18,078 nucleotides of DNA from Albidovulum sp. (GCA_030837825.1 JAUQYB010000037.1:1-18078); one strand, 5' to 3'; numbered from the stretch's first letter, positions 1-7,690 are shown. The notes: generated by a model not told the origin, from the sequence alone. A program made the numbers and translations.

Positions 1-324
1 GAGGATTTTCGCGTCGGGTGCGATCGCCTTCAGGCGCCGGGCATAGTCGTCGCTTGCCATGCCGCCGAAGAACGGATGGCCCGACAGGATCTCGGACGAG
101 ATCACCGGCACCATGCCCGCGGGAAGATCGTCGATCCCGGCGCGGATCAGGGCGCGCATCGGCTCGGGGTCGAAGAGGAGGCCATGCGGCGCGACGACAT
201 GCCTCCAGACCTCGGGGTGGCGGGCGATCTGGTGATAGCCATGCTCGTGCACGAACAGCCGCTGCTGCATCCAGGATGTGGCGGTCTTGTGATAGCCAAT
301 ATGCAGCAAAAGCCGAGCCGTCAT
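1..324 (-). CDS. Sulfotransferase-like protein, N-terminal part (cut by window edge)
   Basis: This is an open frame from ATG at 324-322 running off the left end of the window, with 108 codons visible and no stop. The N-terminus reads MTARLLLHIGYHKTATSWMQ. A beta strand followed by a glycine/lysine/threonine loop of the form HIGYHKTATSW is the usual 5'-phosphosulfate-binding loop of bacterial PAPS-dependent sulfotransferases. Around residues 68-78 there is ISSEILSGHPF, and an ISSE-type strand is common at this place in such proteins. A purine-rich GGAAGGG lies about 7 bases before the ATG and supports this start. The gene lies on the same strand as the epimerase gene upstream, 139 bases away, so co-transcription is possible. 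The acceptor is unknown: glycan, lipid or other. The catalytic and 3'-phosphate-binding parts lie outside the window. The family call is fairly secure; a substrate cannot be given. Confidence 0.72.
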   Translation of the reverse strand, partial: MTARLLLHIGYHKTATSWMQQRLFVHEHGYHQIARHPEVWRHVVAPHGLLFDPEPMRALIRAGIDDLPAGMVPVISSEILSGHPFFGGMASDDYARRLKAIAPDAKIL

Positions 325-394
325 CAAACGCCCTTCCCAAACTCATACCACCGTACCCCGCCGCACTGTCTCGCGCGCGGCCGGGCAGGTCAAA

Positions 395-410
395 CGATTC
401 CGAGGAATCG
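395..410 (-). terminator. Possible weak terminator or dyad after the epimerase gene
   Basis: CGATTCC at 395-401 and GGAATCG at 404-410 are exact inverted repeats. Read on the minus strand, this gives a 6-pair stem with a CTCG loop followed by TTTG, about 55 bases after the stop of the epimerase gene. The T run is short, so termination would be weak. A protein-binding dyad is an equally possible reading. Confidence 0.35.
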
Positions 411-463
411 GCTCAAAAAGAAACAATTCGGCCGGACGGGCCAGGCCGTGGAGTGGCCGTGGA

Positions 464-1453
464 TCAACCGTGGCCGCGCAGGTTCTTGGCCGAGGCCTTG
501 ATCGCGTCATACTGACCCGAGGGCCGGAACCGCCAGAGGTAGTCGGGCAGAATCGCATGGGCCGGAGTCGGGGTGATGCCGAGCTCTGCAAAGCCCCTGG
601 CGCCGGGGGCAACCACGTTGTCGCGCGCCAGCATCCTGACCTGATCGCCGGTCAGGATACGGTTCGAAATCAGCCCGCCGGTCAGCAGCGAGCCGAAATC
701 GAGCAGGCCCGCGACGATCCGCGCCATCCAGAACGGCAGGTTGACGACCAGCCGGCGCCGGCCGATCACCCGGAGCATTCCGGCAATGATCTCGCGAAAA
801 GTCTGGACGTCCGGACCGCCCAGTTCGTAGGTGCCGGGCGCCGCCTCGCCCTCCACCGCCCTGACCGCGGCCTCGGCCACGTCGTCGACATAGACCGGCT
901 GGAACCTGGTGCCCGCGCCCACCACCGGAAGGACCGGCCCGAACCGGGCCATGCCGGCGAAGCGGTTGAAGAAGTTGTCCTCGGGGCCGAACATCACCGA
1001 GGGCCGCAGGATCACGGCCGAGCGGAAGGCGGCCTTGACGCCGGTCTCGCCGACCGCCTTCGTCCTGGCATAGGCGCTGTCGGAGCCCGCATCGGCACCG
1101 ATCGCGGAGACATGGACGAGCCGGGCGACGCCGCTTTCGGCGGCGATCCAGGCGATGCGCGCCGCGGCCTCTGCCTGAACCGCCTCGAAGTTGTTGCGGC
1201 CGCGCCTGTCGAAGGTGCCGACGCAGTTGACCACCGCGTCCGCGCCCGCCATCGCGGCGCGCACTGAGGCCTCGTTGCGGATGTTGCACAGCACCGGCTC
1301 CACCTGACCCACGGCGCCATAGGGCCTGAGGAACAGCGCCTCGTTCGGGCGGCGGACGGCGACACGGATGCGCCAGCCCTTCTTCGCGAGCCGCCGGGCG
1401 ACATACCGGCCGAGGAACCCGGAACCGCCGTAGATGGTGACGAGCTTGGACAT
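464..1453 (-). CDS. NAD(P)-binding epimerase, complex I NDUFA9-like
   Basis: This is a 329-residue short-chain dehydrogenase of the extended or atypical type. The Rossmann dinucleotide loop GGSGFLG is at residues 9-15, VNCVGTF near 75-81, and VHVSAIGAD near 113-121. A YARTK segment matches the Y-x-x-x-K position, and [16 protein letters not shown] is the signature stretch of the NDUFA9 / complex I NAD(P)H-binding subfamily. Bacterial members are usually annotated as complex I NDUFA9 subunit family or NAD-dependent epimerase. In alphaproteobacteria they are generally encoded away from the nuo operon, so a role in complex I is by homology only. The ATG at 1453 is preceded by AGAGG at suitable distance. 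The gene is divergent from the tRNA-Leu gene and followed on the same strand by the partial sulfotransferase gene. The family call is firm; the substrate is unknown. Confidence 0.88.
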   Translation of the reverse strand: MSKLVTIYGGSGFLGRYVARRLAKKGWRIRVAVRRPNEALFLRPYGAVGQVEPVLCNIRNEASVRAAMAGADAVVNCVGTFDRRGRNNFEAVQAEAAARIAWIAAESGVARLVHVSAIGADAGSDSAYARTKAVGETGVKAAFRSAVILRPSVMFGPEDNFFNRFAGMARFGPVLPVVGAGTRFQPVYVDDVAEAAVRAVEGEAAPGTYELGGPDVQTFREIIAGMLRVIGRRRLVVNLPFWMARIVAGLLDFGSLLTGGLISNRILTGDQVRMLARDNVVAPGARGFAELGITPTPAHAILPDYLWRFRPSGQYDAIKASAKNLRGHG

Positions 1454-1550
1454 GGGCAGGCCTCTTTGCAGGACGTTGGCCCTGATTAGCGTCCCGCGCG
1501 GCCGCGAACAAGGCGCGAAAGCGCACGGCCGCGATTCGTGCGTGCGCCCG

Positions 1551-1577
1551 TTGACAGGCTCTGGCGGCCGCTATACA
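1551..1577 (+). promoter_or_regulatory. Sigma-70-type promoter of the tRNA-Leu gene
   Basis: A perfect -35 hexamer TTGACA (1551-1556) and a near-consensus -10 TATACA (1572-1577) are separated by 15 bases. The tRNA begins 18 bases after the -10. The spacer is shorter than the usual 16-18, but position and consensus quality make this a likely housekeeping promoter. Confidence 0.65.
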
Positions 1578-1595
1578 TCGCCCGTCACGACACCT

Positions 1596-1680
1596 GCCCA
1601 GGTGGCGGAATTGGTAGACGCGCTGGTTTCAGGTACCAGTGCCGCAAGGCGTGGAGGTTCGAGTCCTCTCCTGGGCACCA
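1596..1680 (+). tRNA. tRNA-Leu, anticodon CAG
   Basis: The 85-base gene folds as a class II (long variable arm) tRNA. The acceptor stem is GCCCAGG at 1596-1602 pairing with CCTGGGC at 1670-1676. The discriminator is A at 1677 and the CCA end is encoded at 1678-1680. The D arm contains the AATTGGTAGAC element typical of leucine tRNAs. The anticodon stem CTGGT/ACCAG (1623-1627 and 1635-1639) encloses loop TTCAGGT, with anticodon CAG at 1630-1632. A short variable arm, TGCCGCAAGGCGT, follows. The T arm carries GGTTCGAGTCC. It reads CUG, expected to be the main leucine codon in a genome this G+C rich. A terminator follows directly, so it is a single-gene unit. Confidence 0.97.
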
Positions 1681-1690
1681 GACTTCGATG

Positions 1691-1719
1691 AAAGCCATGC
1701 AACGATGTTGCGTGGCTTT
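1691..1719 (+). terminator. Rho-independent-like terminator after tRNA-Leu
   Basis: AAAGCCATGCAAC (1691-1703) pairs with GTTGCGTGGCTTT (1707-1719) around a GAT loop, 13 pairs with one G-U wobble. The stem ends in a T-containing arm followed by GTCGTTTCTT. It starts 11 bases after the tRNA CCA end, the expected place for a terminator of a monocistronic tRNA. Confidence 0.8.
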
Positions 1720-2157
1720 GTCGTTTCTTCGCCCGCCCTTTTGCCCCTTCCCGTCACGCCGGGCTTCGGGCCTGCCGTGCCCCCCGTCCGTTCGATGCCG
1801 GGGTCAGCAACAATCCCGGGGCGGCTTAACGATCCGTTGACGCTTCCGCGCCGGGGACTTGTCGAAAAAGACAAGTTCCAGAATCGGCCGGGGATATGGT
1901 TCTCTACACGTGTAAGTGGTGTCGATTGTAACGGTTTCTACGAATAGTATTTCTCGTGAAAGTCATTTTGTTTCTGGACAGCCGCCAATCGTCGGTCTTC
2001 GGCAATTGGCGGCCGGTCCGGCAGAGCCCGGTGGCTGGGGGGCCCGGGTGATTGCAATGGTAGACCAAGCGTGGTGGCGAGGTGCCGGCGGCCGTCCGAG
2101 ATTTCGGGCGGCCGTTGCCCGTTCGTGGCCGATCCCTGCCGTCTGCGCCCGCAGCCA
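1720..2157. other. Non-coding stretch with palindrome and hairpin, no gene seen
   Basis: No convincing gene lies between the tRNA terminator and the rnd promoter; the short open frames here lack ribosome sites and recognisable protein sequence. The part from about 1890 to 1980 is clearly richer in A+T than its surroundings. It contains the perfect 10-base palindrome TACACGTGTA (1905-1914). Further on, GCCGCCAAT (1981-1989) and ATTGGCGGC (2005-2013) are exact inverted repeats around a 15-base loop that can pair a little more inside. No T run follows that hairpin, so it is not an ordinary terminator. A regulatory region or a small RNA is possible but unproven. Confidence 0.4.
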
Positions 2158-2186
2158 TTGAGCGCGGACGCCATTTGGCCTAACTA
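2158..2186 (+). promoter_or_regulatory. Candidate promoter for rnd and downstream genes
   Basis: TTGAGC (2158-2163) and TAACTA (2181-2186) are 17 bases apart and lie about 50 bases before the rnd start. Spacing is ideal and each hexamer matches the sigma-70 consensus at four positions. No other promoter of similar quality is seen before the long plus-strand gene run. Confidence 0.45.
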
Positions 2187-2233
2187 GCTTGCGACCCCGG
2201 GGGGCGATCCCGGGCCGGCAGACCGAGGCTTCG

Positions 2234-2848
2234 ATGACGATCCATCTTCACAAGAACGACCTTCCCGACGGGCTCGACCTTGGCGCCTGCGTCGCGATCG
2301 ACACCGAGACGATGGGTCTCGACCCGCGGCGCGACCGGCTCTGCCTCGTGCAGCTTTCCGCTGGCGACGGGAATGCGCATCTGGTGCAGGTCGCACCGGA
2401 CCAGCGGGCGGCGCCGAACCTGGTGCGGATGCTGGCCGACCCGGCCGTGCTGAAGCTCTTCCATTTCGGGCGGTTCGACATCGCAGCCTTGAAGAAAGCC
2501 TTTGGCGTGACCACGGCGCCGGTCTACTGCACCAAGATCGCCTCGAAGATGGTGCGCACCTTCACCGACCGCCACGGGTTGAAATACCTGTTGCAGGATC
2601 TGGTCGGCGTCGACGTCTCCAAGCAGCAGCAGACCTCGGACTGGGGCGCGCCGGCGCTGAGCGAGGCGCAACTCGACTATGCCGCCTCGGACGTGCTTTA
2701 CCTTCACCGCCTGAAGGCCGAGCTTGACGCGAGGCTCGCCCGCGAGGGGCGCACCGCGCTGGCGCAGGCCTGTTTCGATTTCCTGCCCGTCCGGGCCGAG
2801 CTTGACCTTCTCGGCTGGGACGACACGGCTGACATTTTCACGCACTGA
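2234..2848 (+). CDS. rnd: Ribonuclease D, short form
   Basis: This is a 204-residue 3'-5' exoribonuclease of the DEDDy class, which in relatives trims the 3' ends of tRNA and other stable RNA. All catalytic motifs are visible: D23 and E25 in AIDTETMGL (Exo I), D82 in FHFGRFDIAAL (Exo II), and Y149 with D153 in DYAASDVLYL (Exo III, Y-x3-D). The two C-terminal HRDC domains of the 375-residue E. coli enzyme are absent, which is usual for this short alphaproteobacterial form. The ATG at 2234 is chosen because GAGG lies at 2225-2228; an upstream in-frame TTG at 2189 has no good ribosome site and would add an unlikely N-terminus. It is the first gene of the plus-strand run, and the next gene starts 3 bases after its stop. 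Confidence 0.93.
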   Translation: MTIHLHKNDLPDGLDLGACVAIDTETMGLDPRRDRLCLVQLSAGDGNAHLVQVAPDQRAAPNLVRMLADPAVLKLFHFGRFDIAALKKAFGVTTAPVYCTKIASKMVRTFTDRHGLKYLLQDLVGVDVSKQQQTSDWGAPALSEAQLDYAASDVLYLHRLKAELDARLAREGRTALAQACFDFLPVRAELDLLGWDDTADIFTH

Positions 2849-2851
2849 ACC

Positions 2852-3820
2852 ATGACCGACCCTGCCACGCTCCTTGCTACCGCGCGCCGCGTCATCGCGA
2901 TCGAGGCCCGGGGCCTTGCCGCACTGTCCGACGCGCTGGGCGCGAGCTTCGCCGCGGCGGTGGAGCTGATCCTGAAGGCGAAGGGGCGGGTGATCGTCTC
3001 GGGCATGGGCAAATCGGGCCATGTCGGGCGCAAGATCGCGGCGACGCTTGCCTCCACCGGCACGCCGGCGCAGTTCGTCCACCCCGCCGAGGCCAGCCAC
3101 GGCGACCTCGGCATGGTGACCGAGGCGGATGTGGCGCTGGTGCTGTCGAACTCGGGCGAGACGCCGGAGTTGTCCGACATCATCGCCCATACCCGCCGCT
3201 TCGCGATCCCGCTGATCGGCGTGGCGAGCCGCGAGGGCTCCACCCTTCTGCGCCAGTCGGATGTGGCGATCGTGCTGCCGCAGGCGGAGGAAGCCTGCGG
3301 CACCGGAATCGTGCCCACCACCTCCACCACGATGACGCTGGCCTTGGGCGATGCGCTGGCGGTGGCGCTGATGGAGCACCGGCACTTCACGCCCGACCAT
3401 TTCCGCACCTTCCACCCCGGCGGCAAGCTGGGCGCAAAGCTGATGAGGGTCGCCGACCTGATGCACGGCGGCGAGGCGCTGCCGCTGGTCGCGGAGGCGA
3501 CGCCGATGGGCGAGGCGCTGGTGACGATGAGCCGGAAGGGCTTCGGCGTGGTCGGCGTGACCGATGCGGCCGGCCGGCTGACCGGCATCGTCACCGATGG
3601 CGACCTCCGCCGCCACCTGGACGGGCTTCTTGACCGGACGGCCGGCGAGGTGATGACGCGGGGGCCGCGGACCGTGGCGCCGGACCAGGTGGCCGAAAGC
3701 GCCGTCGCGATCATGCGCGACCGCAAGATCACCTGCCTGTTCGTGGTCGAGCCGGAGGGCGACGGGCGGGCGAAGGGTATTCTCAACATCCACGACTGCC
3801 TGCGCGCGGGCGTCGTCTGA
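2852..3820 (+). CDS. kdsD: Arabinose-5-phosphate isomerase (KpsF/GutQ family)
   Basis: This 322-residue cytoplasmic aldose-ketose isomerase converts D-ribulose 5-phosphate to D-arabinose 5-phosphate, the first step toward Kdo for lipopolysaccharide. Residues about 40-185 form the SIS sugar-isomerase domain, with GMGKSGHVG at 51-59 (K54), SHGDLG at 82-87, LSNSGET at 98-104 (E103), the EEACGT region near 146-151 and HPGG at 188-191. These match positions of the catalytic lysine, glutamates and histidine known in the family. Two CBS repeats follow, about 203-260 and 268-322; the first contains GIVTDGDLRR. The length equals the usual two-CBS form. The ATG lies 3 bases after the rnd stop, so the two genes are likely translationally coupled. 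Symbols kdsD, kpsF and gutQ are all used for such proteins. With lptCAB next in line, the Kdo role is more likely than a capsule- or glucitol-specific one. Confidence 0.93.
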   Translation: MTDPATLLATARRVIAIEARGLAALSDALGASFAAAVELILKAKGRVIVSGMGKSGHVGRKIAATLASTGTPAQFVHPAEASHGDLGMVTEADVALVLSNSGETPELSDIIAHTRRFAIPLIGVASREGSTLLRQSDVAIVLPQAEEACGTGIVPTTSTTMTLALGDALAVALMEHRHFTPDHFRTFHPGGKLGAKLMRVADLMHGGEALPLVAEATPMGEALVTMSRKGFGVVGVTDAAGRLTGIVTDGDLRRHLDGLLDRTAGEVMTRGPRTVAPDQVAESAVAIMRDRKITCLFVVEPEGDGRAKGILNIHDCLRAGVV

Positions 3821-3824
3821 GGCG

Positions 3825-4439
3825 ATGGCGGCGCGCGACAACATCCATTCGCAGGTGGTCTTCTGGCTGAAGATCGTCCTGCCGCTGCTGGCGCTGGTGA
3901 TCCTGTCGACGCTGTTCCTGTTCTCGCGCCGGATCGACACCGATGCGGCGCTTCCCTATGCCGAGGTCGATGTCGAGGACCTGGCGCGGAACCAGCGGCT
4001 GACGGCGCCGGAGTATTCCGGCGTCACCACCGACGGGGCTTCGATCATGATCCAGGCCGGCGTCGCCCGTCCCGGCGCCGGGGGCGATCCCGCGACCGCC
4101 GAGGCGGTGCATGCGACGATCGAGACGCCCGGCGGTCTCAGGATCGCGCTCGACGCCGGGCAGGGCAGGCTGGATGACGCGGCGGGGCGGCTGATCCTTG
4201 CCGGTGGAGTCGAAATCGTCACCTCCAGCGGCTACCGCGTGGCCGCGACACGACTTGACAGCGCGCTGGACCGGACAGAGCTTCATTCCGAAGGGGCTGT
4301 GCGTGCCGAGGCGCCGTTCGGCGCCATCGACGCCGGCGGCCTGCAAATCCGCCACGACGATGGCCGCCGCCCGGACTATCTGATGGTTTTCAGCGACGGC
4401 GTGAAGCTGGTATACCAACCCGCGAAGAAGGATCCGTGA
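3825..4439 (+). CDS. lptC: LPS export ABC transporter periplasmic protein LptC
   Basis: This 204-residue inner-membrane protein has a single membrane anchor at residues about 13-33 (FWLKIVLPLLALVILSTLFL) and a periplasmic beta-jellyroll-type region behind it. In the Lpt machine it takes lipopolysaccharide from LptBFG and passes it to LptA. Sequence conservation in this family is low. The call rests on size, the N-terminal anchor, hydrophilic beta-rich repeats such as GRLILAGGVEIVTSSGYRV, and position between kdsD and lptA. It starts 4 bases after the kdsD stop. Its stop shares a base with the lptA start (TGATG at 4437-4441), a typical coupling signal. Confidence 0.87.
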   Translation: MAARDNIHSQVVFWLKIVLPLLALVILSTLFLFSRRIDTDAALPYAEVDVEDLARNQRLTAPEYSGVTTDGASIMIQAGVARPGAGGDPATAEAVHATIETPGGLRIALDAGQGRLDDAAGRLILAGGVEIVTSSGYRVAATRLDSALDRTELHSEGAVRAEAPFGAIDAGGLQIRHDDGRRPDYLMVFSDGVKLVYQPAKKDP

Positions 4440-4939
4440 TGACCTCTGCCCTGCGTGCCCTTGCTGCCCTCATGGTGCTGGCCCTCGCCGCACCGGGGAT
4501 TGCGCATGCGCAGCAGGCCGAGGTCGCGTTCGGCGGGATCAAGGCCGACACCTCGCTGCCGGTCGAGGTGACGGCCGACACGCTCAGCGTCAACCAGACC
4601 GACGGGACCGCGACCTTCAGCGGCAATGTGCTGGTCGTGCAGGGCGGGATGCGGCTTTCGGCCGAGCGGGTGGAGGTGGTCTATGGCGGCACCGACCGCA
4701 GCCGGATCGAGCGGCTGCATGCCAGCGGCCAGGTAACGCTGGTCAGCGGCAAGGACGCGGCCGAGGCCGCCGATGCCGTCTACACCATCGACTCCGGCGC
4801 AGTGGAGATGACGGGCGACGTGCTCCTGACCCAGGGTGCCAGCACGATCGCCGGCCAGAAGCTCGTCGTCGATCTTGCCAGCGGCACCGGCCGGATGGAG
4901 GGTCGTGTGACGACGGTGCTGCAGCCGGGAGGCAACTGA
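4439..4939 (+). CDS. lptA: LPS transport periplasmic protein LptA
   Basis: This 166-residue secreted protein forms the periplasmic bridge that carries lipopolysaccharide between LptC and LptD. The N-terminus MTSALRALAALMVLALAAPGI is a clear signal peptide, with likely cleavage after AHA before QQAEVAF. The mature part shows the OstA-type repeat pattern: VEVTADTLSVNQTDGTATFS, GNVLVVQGGMRLSAERVEV, then later GAVEMTGDVLLTQGASTIAG. The ATG at 4439 overlaps the lptC stop by one base. An adjacent GTG at 4436 is in frame and would only add one residue. The lptB start follows directly after the stop. Confidence 0.93.
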   Translation: MTSALRALAALMVLALAAPGIAHAQQAEVAFGGIKADTSLPVEVTADTLSVNQTDGTATFSGNVLVVQGGMRLSAERVEVVYGGTDRSRIERLHASGQVTLVSGKDAAEAADAVYTIDSGAVEMTGDVLLTQGASTIAGQKLVVDLASGTGRMEGRVTTVLQPGGN

Positions 4940-5698
4940 ATGGCCCGGCCGCAGCTCACCATTGCCGGGGGCGAGGCCGGGCTGAGGGTCCGCCACCTGC
5001 GCAAGAGCTATCGTCGCCGGCCGGTGATCCGCGACGTGTCGCTCGACCTTGCGCGCGGCGAGGTGGTCGCGCTTCTTGGCCCCAACGGTTCCGGCAAGAC
5101 GACGTGCTTTTACAACATCGCCGGGTTGATCGCGCCCGACGCAGGCCAGGTTCTGATCGACGGCCGCGACGTGACCGGCCTGCCGATGTATCGGCGCGCG
5201 CGTCTGGGGATCGGCTATCTGCCGCAGGAGGTGTCGATCTTCCGCGGGCTGTCGGCCGAGGACAACATCCTCGCGGTGCTGGAGATTACCGAGGCCGACG
5301 TGCACAAGCGGCGCGAGCGGCTCGAGGAACTGCTGTCGGACTTCTCGATCACCCACCTGCGCCGGGCCCCGGCGCTGGCGCTGTCGGGCGGCGAGCGGCG
5401 GCGGGTGGAGATTGCCCGCTGCCTTGCCGCGAACCCGAAATACCTGCTTCTGGACGAGCCTTTCGCCGGCGTAGACCCGATTTCGGTCGGCGACATCCGC
5501 ACGCTTGTCCATGATCTCAAGACCCGCGGCATCGGCGTGCTGATCACAGATCACAACGTCCGCGAGACGCTGGAGATCGTCGACCGCGCCTATATCCTGC
5601 ATGACGGCGTGGTGCTGATGAGCGGGACGGCCGAGGAGGTTGTGCGCGACGAGAACGTCCGCCGCGTCTACCTGGGCCAGAACTTCCGCATCCTCTGA
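4940..5698 (+). CDS. lptB: LPS export ABC transporter ATP-binding protein LptB
   Basis: This 252-residue cytoplasmic ATPase powers extraction of lipopolysaccharide from the inner membrane by LptBFG. All ABC motifs are present: Walker A GPNGSGKT at 47-54, Q-loop Q96 in YLPQEVSIFRGL, signature LSGGERRR at 148-155, Walker B YLLLDEPFAGVDP starting at 168 with catalytic E173, and H-loop H205 in ITDHNV. LPQEVSIFRGLS and the GERRRVEIAR pattern are typical of LptB. The start codon touches the lptA stop. LptF and LptG are not in this window, which is normal because they are usually encoded elsewhere. Confidence 0.97.
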   Translation: MARPQLTIAGGEAGLRVRHLRKSYRRRPVIRDVSLDLARGEVVALLGPNGSGKTTCFYNIAGLIAPDAGQVLIDGRDVTGLPMYRRARLGIGYLPQEVSIFRGLSAEDNILAVLEITEADVHKRRERLEELLSDFSITHLRRAPALALSGGERRRVEIARCLAANPKYLLLDEPFAGVDPISVGDIRTLVHDLKTRGIGVLITDHNVRETLEIVDRAYILHDGVVLMSGTAEEVVRDENVRRVYLGQNFRIL

Positions 5699-5708
5699 GG
5701 CGCAGGGC

Positions 5709-6965
5709 ATGGCGGCGAAATCCGGTCTCGGCCTCGTCCAGCGCCAGGGTCTCGTCCTGACCGAGGCGATGCGCCAGTCGCTCGTGCTGCTCCGCCTGCC
5801 GACGCTGGCGGCGGCCGAAGCCATCGCGCGCGAGGCCGAGGAGAACCCGTTTCTCGTCGTCGAGCCCGCACCGGGCGGTCCCACCGCCTACGACTATGCG
5901 CTCGACACCACGGTGGCGAACGAGAGCCTTGGCGAGAGCCTGCACCGGCAGATCGCGCTGCAGCGTCTCGATCCGGCGACAGAGGCCGCGGCCCGCTATC
6001 TCGTCGGCGAGCTGCGGGAGGACGGCTACCTCGACGTCGCCCTTTCCGACCTTGCGGCAGAGACCGGTGCGCCCATTGCCGTCCTGGAGGCGGGGCTTGC
6101 GGTGCTTCAGTCCTGCGAGCCGGCAGGCGTCGGGGCGCGAAGCCTTGCCGAGTGCCTGGAGCTCAAGCTTGCCGACGCGGGGATCGAGCGGTCCCTTGCA
6201 CGCGCCTCAGCCGAGCACCTCGACGATTTCGCCGAGGCGCGCTGGGCGCGGCTTTCGCGAAGCCTGGGCCAGCCGCAGACCGTTCTCGAGAAGATCGCGG
6301 CGCTTCTGCGTGGCTTCGGCTCGGCCCCGGTCCGGGAGGACGGCGGCTGGGTCGATCCGCTGGTTCCGGAACTGGCGGTGGAGGTCGGGGTGCAGGGCAG
6401 GCTCGCCGTTGCCCTGCTGCCGGGCAGGCTGCCGGCCTGTGCGGTGATGGCGGTGTCGCGCGGATCGCTCGAGGGCGAGGCACTGCGCGCGCTTCATGAC
6501 CGTGCGCGCCGGATGGCGGCTGCGGTCATCGCCCGGCGCGAAACGCTTCTGCGGATCGGCGCCCATATCGCCGAAACCCAGTCGGCATTCTTCCTTGGCC
6601 GTCACCGGACGATCGTCCCGGTCAGCAGGGCCGAGGCCGCCGCTGCCCTGGCGATCCATCCCACGACGCTTGGCCGCGCACTGGCCGGGAAAGCGCTTCT
6701 GGCGGGAAACCAGGTCTTTCCCCTGGGGATGTTCTTCTCGCGCGGGTTGCCGGGTGCCGAGGGTGCGGTGTCGCCCTTCGATGTCCAGCAACGCATCCGT
6801 GCCATGATTGCGCAGGAATCCTCCGACACGCCCCTTGCCGACGATCGCATTTGCGCCCAGTTGCAGAAGGAGGGCGTTGACATAGCACGCCGAACTGTCG
6901 CCAAATACCGCAAATGCTTGCGCATACCGTCATCGTTCGGGCGAAAGCGCCGAAAGGTCACCTGA
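5709..6965 (+). CDS. rpoN: RNA polymerase sigma-54 factor
   Basis: This 418-residue sigma-54 directs RNA polymerase to -24/-12 promoters that need an AAA+ activator. The N-terminal activator-contacting region is present as QRQGLVLTEAMRQSLVLLRL (11-30), with REAEENPFL after it. The core-binding region has DGYLDVALSDL (105-115) and the EPAGVGARSLAECL block. The DNA-binding part has a helix-turn-helix HPTTLGRALAGKALL (317-331). The RpoN box ARRTVAKYR at 393-401 recognises the -24 element. The family is usually 430-500 residues; the acidic linker after region I is nearly missing here, as in other Rhodobacteraceae. The ATG at 5709 is 10 bases after the lptB stop; a longer frame from 5640 would overlap lptB and add non-family sequence. 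The gene order lptB-rpoN-hpf-ptsN is widely conserved in proteobacteria. Confidence 0.94.
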   Translation: MAAKSGLGLVQRQGLVLTEAMRQSLVLLRLPTLAAAEAIAREAEENPFLVVEPAPGGPTAYDYALDTTVANESLGESLHRQIALQRLDPATEAAARYLVGELREDGYLDVALSDLAAETGAPIAVLEAGLAVLQSCEPAGVGARSLAECLELKLADAGIERSLARASAEHLDDFAEARWARLSRSLGQPQTVLEKIAALLRGFGSAPVREDGGWVDPLVPELAVEVGVQGRLAVALLPGRLPACAVMAVSRGSLEGEALRALHDRARRMAAAVIARRETLLRIGAHIAETQSAFFLGRHRTIVPVSRAEAAAALAIHPTTLGRALAGKALLAGNQVFPLGMFFSRGLPGAEGAVSPFDVQQRIRAMIAQESSDTPLADDRICAQLQKEGVDIARRTVAKYRKCLRIPSSFGRKRRKVT

Positions 6966-7068
6966 GAGGCCCTTCGTCATGCGTCCTCGGAACAGACCGC
7001 AATCCCCGAGCCGGAACCGCAGACCGCGCCCATCGAGCGGCGCGTGTTCTGCGCCCGGCAATCAGCCT

Positions 7069-7076
7069 AAGGAGGT
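7069..7076 (+). promoter_or_regulatory. Near-perfect Shine-Dalgarno of hpf
   Basis: AAGGAGGT at 7069-7076 is fully complementary to the 3' end of 16S rRNA, 3-4 bases before the ATG at 7080. It is the strongest ribosome site of the plus-strand run and suggests high translation of the hibernation factor. Confidence 0.8.
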
Positions 7077-7079
7077 GTC

Positions 7080-7655
7080 ATGCGTTACAAGATCAGTGGC
7101 CGACAGATCGATGTGGGTGACGCCTTGCAGACTCATGTCAAATCCGAGCTCGGCGAGACGGTGGAGAAGTATTCCCAGCGGCCGACGGATGCCGCGGTGG
7201 TCTTCTCCCGCAACGCCTACGAATATCTCTGCGAAGCGACGGTGCATCTGTCGACCGGTCTGACGGCTTCGGCGAAGGGAGGCGCGACCGAAATCTATGC
7301 GGCCTTCGAAGCCTGCCGCGAAAAGATGGACAAGCAGCTTCGCCGCTACAAGCGCCGCCTGAAGGACCACCACCGCGAACGCAGCGAGCCGGTTGAATTC
7401 GCCGAGGCACCCATGTATGTGCTCGCCGCAAACGGCGGATCGGAGGATTCGGAGCCCGAAAGCCTGCAGCCGATGATCATCGCCGAGATGGAGACGAAGA
7501 TTCCATCGCTCTCGGTCGGTGAGGCGGTGATGCAGATGGAGCTTGCCGGCGCCCCCCTTCTGGTCTTCCGGAACGAGAAGAACGGCGGTGTGAACGTGGT
7601 GCACCGCAGGGATGACGGGAACGTGGGCTGGATCGATCCGTCGGCCAGTAGCTAA
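7080..7655 (+). CDS. hpf: Ribosome hibernation-promoting factor, long form
   Basis: This 191-residue protein binds the 30S decoding region in resting cells and dimerises 70S ribosomes into inactive 100S particles. The N-terminal S30AE domain (about 1-100) begins MRYKISGRQIDVGDAL and contains the conserved basic helix stretch AACREKMDKQLRRYKRRLKD-like segment near 75-97. A variable acidic linker follows (GGSEDSEPES). The C-terminal dimerisation domain (about 130-188) has LSVGEAVMQMELAGAPLLVF, then NEKNGGVNVVHRRDDGNVGW. Two domains and this length mark the long form, which does not need a separate RMF. It lies 114 bases after rpoN with a very strong ribosome site, so it may also have its own promoter, although I could not place one. 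Confidence 0.95.
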   Translation: MRYKISGRQIDVGDALQTHVKSELGETVEKYSQRPTDAAVVFSRNAYEYLCEATVHLSTGLTASAKGGATEIYAAFEACREKMDKQLRRYKRRLKDHHRERSEPVEFAEAPMYVLAANGGSEDSEPESLQPMIIAEMETKIPSLSVGEAVMQMELAGAPLLVFRNEKNGGVNVVHRRDDGNVGWIDPSASS

Positions 7656-7690
7656 GGCGCCGGCACGACCGGCACGGAAACAGTAGGGAT

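Noticed and set aside
1596..1680. tRNA-Leu as an attachment site for an integrated element
   Set aside because: No integrase gene and no second copy of the tRNA 3' end was noticed in the window. The tRNA has its own terminator and is followed by core genes.
1926..1950. TTGTAA and TAGTAT as a promoter in the A+T-richer gap
   Set aside because: The spacer is only 13 bases, too short for a normal sigma-70 promoter.
2180..3940. 586-codon open frame on the minus strand, antisense to rnd and kdsD
   Set aside because: It is a shadow of two genes with complete catalytic motifs. Composition is typical of an antisense frame.
6877..6905. TTGACA at 6877-6882 as a possible hpf promoter
   Set aside because: It lies within the rpoN coding region and no acceptable -10 follows at 16-18 bases.
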